DNA of 52,914 nucleotides, from NCBI GenBank assembly GCA_017640485.1, contig JAEPQP010000006.1:1-52914 (forward strand), given 5' to 3'. Both the position numbers and the translations under genes were made by a program. The notes under the pieces were generated by a model. That model saw only the letters and a list, made by a program, of their open reading frames with translations. It did not search any database and was not told where the DNA came from. This document shows, piece by piece, positions 49,009 through 52,914 of the stretch; the first letter of the stretch is position 1, and the number at the start of each line of letters is the position of its first letter. The DNA is from Phycisphaerales bacterium (lineage in GTDB: Bacteria; Planctomycetota; Phycisphaerae; Phycisphaerales; UBA1924).

Positions 49009-50030
49009 CACTGACCCGCTCCGATCCGCTTTGACATCATCGCCGAACGCCGTGCGACGAACGCCGCGAGTGTTGGTCCCAGCCAATGGTGCGTAGAGAC
49101 CACGGCATGATCGAACCCGAAGGATCGGATATCGTGCTCGATCTGTTCGTTGTGCTCGTTGAACGCCGCGAGGTAATCGTCTCGGAGGGCGCGGGGGTCG
49201 ATCCGGATCGTTGGTTCAAACTCGAGTCCCTCAAACGCGGCGCGATCCTCAAACTCGAAGGTCCGCTCGGCTCGATCAAGGACCTGGAGCACGATCACAT
49301 CGTGCCCATGATGCTTGCACTTGGCGAGCGCTGATTTCAGATCCGCTGGATCCACAAAGCAATCCGAGATCAGCGCAATCATGCACCGATTGTTCAGTTT
49401 CCCCATCGTCTGGTCCATCACGCGGACGATGTTCGTCTCGTTGTCCACCGGGTTCGTCGCGAGCGCATCGACGATCGGCTTCCACCCGCTGCTGCGTCCC
49501 GATCGGGCAACCATCGCACGGATCTCGTCAGCGAAGATAATCAACCCCGCTCGATCCGCTTGGTTGAGCGTGATGTGCGCCAGAGCCGCGGCCGTCGCCG
49601 TCGCGTGGTCGTACTTGGACCAGTTGACCCGACCATCGGGCGCCTGATTGGTTGAGGATCCCGAAGCGTCTGAAAACAGCCGAGACCCGAACTTCATGGA
49701 CCCGGACGAATCAACCATAATCACAAGGTCAAGATTCGTTTCTTGTTGGTATTGCTTGACTTGCAGCTTGTCGGAGCGGGCGTAGACCTTCCAGTCCAGG
49801 TGCCGAATATCGTCCCCGGCGACATAGGGACGATGGTGCGCAAACTCGACACTGACCCCTGTATACGGCGATCGGTGCTGACCAGATCGAACGCCTTCAA
49901 CGATCATTTTGGACCGGAGTTCCATCGTCGAGAGCCGAGCAAGGGTCTGCGGGTGGAGGTATAGGTGCGGATCGAAACGATCTGATGAGGGGCTGGGAGC
50001 ATTTGAAGGACCGGACTGCTGAGACATCAT
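49008..50030 (-). CDS. DUF58 domain protein
   Basis: 340 residues from ATG 50030 (or 50027). 'GVRSGQHRSPYTGVSVEFAH', 'RPYVAGDDIRHLDWKVYARS' and 'LQVKQYQQETNLDLVIMVDS' are typical DUF58 motifs, followed by a vWA-type metal site 'DSSGSM'. It is soluble, lacks the N-terminal membrane pair found in some relatives, and is the first gene of the seven-gene run down to 37885. In other bacteria DUF58 genes follow moxR. Here the upstream neighbour is divergent pfkA, so moxR is either elsewhere or missing. The promoter must lie in the 86-bp gap shared with pfkA. Confidence 0.92.
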   Translation of the reverse strand: MMSQQSGPSNAPSPSSDRFDPHLYLHPQTLARLSTMELRSKMIVEGVRSGQHRSPYTGVSVEFAHHRPYVAGDDIRHLDWKVYARSDKLQVKQYQQETNLDLVIMVDSSGSMKFGSRLFSDASGSSTNQAPDGRVNWSKYDHATATAAALAHITLNQADRAGLIIFADEIRAMVARSGRSSGWKPIVDALATNPVDNETNIVRVMDQTMGKLNNRCMIALISDCFVDPADLKSALAKCKHHGHDVIVLQVLDRAERTFEFEDRAAFEGLEFEPTIRIDPRALRDDYLAAFNEHNEQIEHDIRSFGFDHAVVSTHHWLGPTLAAFVARRSAMMSKRIGAGQ

Positions 50031-50116
50031 TACATCCTACCGGCAAATCACCCATGGGCTGCCGTCAAGTGGGCTGAAACGCCGATGAAGTTGCAGTATT
50101 CACACGGAAGGACCCT

Positions 50117-51235
50117 ATGACTACTTCTCAAGATCGAGCTCCCGCTGAAATCAAACGCATCGCTGTCCTGACCGGGGGCGGGGATTGTCCCGGCCTCAAC
50201 GCCGTCATCCGAGCCGTGACCAAAGACGCGATCAACCACGGCATCGAAGTCTTCGGGATCGAAGACGGGTTCCTCGGGCTTGTTGAAGACCGGATCCGCC
50301 GACTCGATCTCGACGATGTCTCCAACATCCTCACGATGGGCGGGACCATCATCGGTTCCAACAACCGATCCAACCCCCAGAACTTCCCGGTCGGGAAAGA
50401 CGAAGACGGCAACACAATCTTCAAAGACCTCACCGATGTCTGCGTGACGCACCTGAAAGTCCGCAAGATCGACGCGCTCGTCGTCATCGGAGGCGACGGC
50501 ACCATGTCGATCGCGAAGCAGATCACCGATAAAGGATTCAACTGCATCGGGATCCCCAAGACCATCGACAACGACCTCCACGGCACCGACATCACCTTCG
50601 GATTCCAAACCGCGGTCCACATCGCGACCGAGGCGCTCGACCGCGTCCACTCGACCGCGGCGTCGCATCACCGGGTCATGGTCGTCGAACTCATGGGACG
50701 CAACGCTGGCTGGATCACCCTCCATGCGGGAGTCGCGAGCGGCGCGGACATTATCCTGATCCCGGAGATCGAGTTCGATATCGACATCATCGTCAACCAG
50801 TGCATCAAACGCTCGCAGCGCGGGAAGCGCTTCACGATCATCGCGGCTTCTGAAGGCGCCAAACCCAAAGGCGGGAGCCAGATCGTCGATCGGATCATCG
50901 AAGATTCTCCAGAAGCGATCCGCTTAGGAGGGATCGCGAAGTGGCTCGCGACCGAGATCGAGGAACGGACCGAGATCGAATCCCGATATGTGGTGCTCGG
51001 ACATGTCCAGCGCGGAGGGACCCCAGTCGCGGGTGATCGCGTGCTCTCCACCCAGTTCGGTCACCACGCGATGGAACTCCTCAAACAAGGACTCACGAAC
51101 CGCTTGGTCGTCATGCAAGGCGGACAGCTCAGTGATGTCGAGATCACCAGTGCCGCGGATAAACAGAGACTGATCCCGACAGACCATCCGCTTATTGCCG
51201 CGGCGCGGAGTGTGTACACCTGCTTTGGTGATTGA
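50117..51235 (+). CDS. pfkA: 6-phosphofructokinase, mixed ATP/PPi signature
   Basis: 372 residues. 'IAVLTGGGDCPGLNAVIRAV', 'GGTIIGSNNRSNP', 'VIGGDGTMSIAK', 'IPKTIDNDLHGTD', 'SHHRVMVVELMGRNAGWITL' and 'GHVQRGGTP' place it in the PfkA family. It phosphorylates fructose 6-phosphate in glycolysis. After 'GGD' it has Gly (position 104 in E. coli numbering, the ATP-type residue), but 'PKTIDND' has Lys at position 124, the residue of pyrophosphate-type enzymes. The donor is therefore not certain, and the gene symbol is given for the family. ATG 50117, preceded by GGAAGGA. It is divergent from DUF58 and 14 bp ahead of the AT-rich gene. Confidence 0.93.
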   Translation: MTTSQDRAPAEIKRIAVLTGGGDCPGLNAVIRAVTKDAINHGIEVFGIEDGFLGLVEDRIRRLDLDDVSNILTMGGTIIGSNNRSNPQNFPVGKDEDGNTIFKDLTDVCVTHLKVRKIDALVVIGGDGTMSIAKQITDKGFNCIGIPKTIDNDLHGTDITFGFQTAVHIATEALDRVHSTAASHHRVMVVELMGRNAGWITLHAGVASGADIILIPEIEFDIDIIVNQCIKRSQRGKRFTIIAASEGAKPKGGSQIVDRIIEDSPEAIRLGGIAKWLATEIEERTEIESRYVVLGHVQRGGTPVAGDRVLSTQFGHHAMELLKQGLTNRLVVMQGGQLSDVEITSAADKQRLIPTDHPLIAAARSVYTCFGD

Positions 51236-51249
51236 ACATAGTATAACTT

Positions 51250-52215
51250 GTGAAGTTTGCTCGTAAGCCAGTTTCGATACAAGCCGAGATCGAGCCCGAG
51301 GGCGCAAGAGTCGTTGGGAATGAGGGTGGTGAGTTGATCCATGCAGGGATGCTGATCCCATGGGATCGAGTCGACAGCACTTCAGGCTACTACAGATTGA
51401 TAGACGAAGATGGCGTGCCGATTGAGCTAGTCGGAAAGCGTGTGTTCCTTCGCTTTGGTTCGTACTGGAAATCACCTCAGAAATCGACCAGGTTGAAGGT
51501 TCAAGAAGCTAAAAAATCTGTGTATCTAAATCCTGATAAGGAGTTCGAGATTGACACATTGCCATACGGAATTCAGAAGGCCGCAGTCAAAGATTCTGTG
51601 TTCGAGTTAGCCTTTGGAGCGCTCATCCTGTTCCAAGGAGTGCGGCTTAGTACTCGGGTTTTAAGTCAATCAATTACATTCGCTCAAAGCACTGGGCGTG
51701 TTTTTGTGCTTGCAATTTTTATGCTCGGTCTTCTGCTTATCGTGAGTGGAGTAGTTCGTTATTTGAAAAGATCAAAATCGTATTGGGTTGTATCAATCAG
51801 TAACCGTGGTGTTACAGTTCGCTTCTATGAGCAAGAGCGACTGGTTCCTTGGAAAGATGTTGAGATGTTACCCAAAACAATGGCGCTGCAACCATTGCTG
51901 ATTGAGCAGAGAGAGTGCGCATACATAGTACAAACCTCTGAGATCCGCGATGTGTTACACAGCAGGCTGAGGCCGCCCAGACCAAAGCTCCTAACACTAG
52001 GTTTTTTTATGACCATCTTCCTGTCACTGATGAGTGGACCTATAGCAGCTTGGTTCTATCAGTATTTACAGGTTCCACTGACCATGCATTGGGCTGTTAT
52101 TAGCGGTGCATTTTTGGCCTTAAGCGGAGTATTGCTACTGAATCATTCTGTGGTCCTAAAGGAGTATAAAAAGACGAACGAAAATGCGAGTCGTAGGATC
52201 CCAATGAACCCGTAA
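51250..52215 (+). CDS. Unknown membrane protein, AT-richer than its surroundings
   Basis: 321 residues from GTG 51250. Residues 1-100 form a soluble beta-rich part ('IEPEGARVVGNEGGELIHAG', 'GVPIELVGKRVFLRFG'). Two membrane segments lie near 115-165, then a PH-like stretch ('YWVVSISNRGVTVRFYEQER', 'LVPWKDVEML'), then two more helices near 245-300. No family recognised with confidence. Codons are more AT-rich than in the flanking genes, which fits recent acquisition or low expression. It starts 14 bp after pfkA, but no ribosome site is clear, and it ends 11 bp before the TM2 gene, which has AAGGAG. Confidence 0.65.
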   Translation: MKFARKPVSIQAEIEPEGARVVGNEGGELIHAGMLIPWDRVDSTSGYYRLIDEDGVPIELVGKRVFLRFGSYWKSPQKSTRLKVQEAKKSVYLNPDKEFEIDTLPYGIQKAAVKDSVFELAFGALILFQGVRLSTRVLSQSITFAQSTGRVFVLAIFMLGLLLIVSGVVRYLKRSKSYWVVSISNRGVTVRFYEQERLVPWKDVEMLPKTMALQPLLIEQRECAYIVQTSEIRDVLHSRLRPPRPKLLTLGFFMTIFLSLMSGPIAAWFYQYLQVPLTMHWAVISGAFLALSGVLLLNHSVVLKEYKKTNENASRRIPMNP

Positions 52216-52226
52216 GGAGCTATCTC

Positions 52227-52466
52227 ATGCGATCACAAGGCGTTTCATATCTACTCTGGCTGCTCTGCTTCGTCGGACTCTGCGGCATCCACCGCTTCTA
52301 CGCCGGGAAATACATCACCGGAATCTTGTGGCTGCTGACCGGCGGGTTCTTTCTGATCGGACAGATCATCGACCTCTTCCTGATCCCAGGACAGATCGAA
52401 CGCGCCAATGTGCGTGAGGAGATCAGCAGAATCCGATCACATCGTCGAGCAGCGCAGTACGCGTGA
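52227..52466 (+). CDS. TM2-domain membrane protein
   Basis: 79 residues. 'GLCGIHRFYAGKYITGILWL' then 'LTGGFFLIGQIIDLFLIPGQ' is the full TM2 motif: two helices joined by a short turn with the conserved His-Arg-Phe-Tyr and Asp-Leu-Phe groups. The charged C-terminus is cytoplasmic by the positive-inside rule. AAGGAG lies eight bases before ATG 52227. Function of bacterial TM2 proteins is unknown. The stop codon touches the stop of the convergent dockerin gene with no base between them. Confidence 0.92.
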   Translation: MRSQGVSYLLWLLCFVGLCGIHRFYAGKYITGILWLLTGGFFLIGQIIDLFLIPGQIERANVREEISRIRSHRRAAQYA

Positions 52467-52914
52467 TCAGCAGCCCGCTGAATAGAGACTCAGGAACGCA
52501 GAGACATCAAAGAAGTCGTACACGCCGTCGTCAGAGAAATCCGCGATCGGATCGTTGTTGCCGAACGCGGTCAGGAACGCGGAGATGTCGAAGAAGTCCA
52601 GCAAGCCGTCGTCATTGAGGTCCGCTTCGCAGATGGACTCGGAGGTGATCTCAAAGGAGGCGCTGAGTGATCCTGACAGCGGATCCACATCCAGTGATCC
52701 GACGCCGCTGTGCGAGAGTCGGATCGAGATCCGGTAGCTCCCAGAGGACTGCGTCAACGGCACCACAAAATCGAAGGCCTCCGAATCGCGTTGTAGATCA
52801 AGCACCTGCTGGTTGAAGAACGCACCCGCAAACCCGCTCCCAGGCATGGACTCTGCAAACACCTGGATATTGACCGCAAAGTCGACCGGAGATATGCCGC
52901 CATTGATCAGCAGC
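52467..52914 (-). CDS. C-terminal part of a secreted GC-dockerin protein
   Basis: The frame is open from the window edge to 52467, so the gene starts outside the window; about 148 residues are visible. The first 95 form a beta-rich domain ('YRISIRLSHSGVGSLDVDPL'). The dockerin pair follows: 'DLNDDGLLDFFDISAFLTAF' and 'DFSDDGVYDFFDVSAFLSLY'. It ends in Ala-Gly-Cys with no final proline, unlike the other seven, which shows that Cys, not Pro, is the fixed end of the tag. The GTG at 52862 is internal to the frame and is not needed as a start. Confidence 0.85.
   Translation of the reverse strand, partial: LLINGGISPVDFAVNIQVFAESMPGSGFAGAFFNQQVLDLQRDSEAFDFVVPLTQSSGSYRISIRLSHSGVGSLDVDPLSGSLSASFEITSESICEADLNDDGLLDFFDISAFLTAFGNNDPIADFSDDGVYDFFDVSAFLSLYSAGC

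Overview
The window looks like chromosomal DNA of a planctomycete of the Phycisphaerae type. Eight secreted proteins (one cut by the window edge) end in a paired 'DFFDIS' dockerin-like module that closes on a terminal Gly-Cys or Gly-Cys-Pro, the GC-type dockerin style of Phycisphaerales. Other signs agree: a PEP-CTERM-like protein, a BatA/DUF58/von Willebrand A/DUF4175 gene set, and moderately GC-rich DNA dense in GATC-type codons. The assignment rests on protein style, not on a search.

Layout. 1-6844: end of a STAS protein, a Bax-inhibitor-1 membrane protein, a glycogen-debranching-type glucosidase, divergent guaB (IMP dehydrogenase), three tandem small membrane paralogues, and an unknown protein. 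7049-7200 (minus): an unassigned structured RNA candidate ending in a strong terminator. 7822-16416: a surface and secretion block with FG-GAP, short-repeat, blue-copper-like and HAF-like proteins ending in GC dockerins. It also holds a PEP-CTERM protein, an ECF sigma/anti-sigma pair, and a large regulator-like protein.

16445-22157 is an integrated mobile element in the 3' end of ssrA (tmRNA). It is bounded by a 27-bp perfect direct repeat of the tmRNA 3' end. It carries a small unknown gene, a Rep-like gene with a hairpin-rich 5' part, a dockerin-bearing LVIVD-repeat surface protein as cargo, a ribbon-helix-helix protein, an excisionase-like HTH protein and a tyrosine integrase. The integrase frame stays open across the att core into the left end of the element. 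In the excised circle it would be 487 instead of 443 residues and would end with an ATGA overlap on the first element gene. Integration would therefore swap the integrase tail and break an operon.

22133-22483 is the intact tmRNA. 22764-37902: a vanadium-haloperoxidase-like dockerin protein, a cysteine-desulfurase family enzyme, ispD, an ArsR-like regulator, another dockerin protein, lexA, dprA, a lipoprotein-like gene, queA, and a translationally coupled murE-murF-mraY run. 37885-50030 (minus): a coupled cluster DUF58 - BatA/vWA - vWA - DUF4175-like - Gln/Ser-rich protein - prenyltransferase-repeat protein - NPCBM-like protein. 50117-52914: a 6-phosphofructokinase with mixed ATP/PPi signature residues, an AT-richer membrane protein, a TM2 protein and the end of one more dockerin protein.

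Functionally, housekeeping genes (nucleotide, isoprenoid, peptidoglycan, SOS, tmRNA, queuosine) are interleaved with a large investment in exported, Cys-terminated, dockerin-tagged proteins. The same tag occurs on the mobile element's cargo, so the element appears to deliver a surface protein already adapted to the host's display system.
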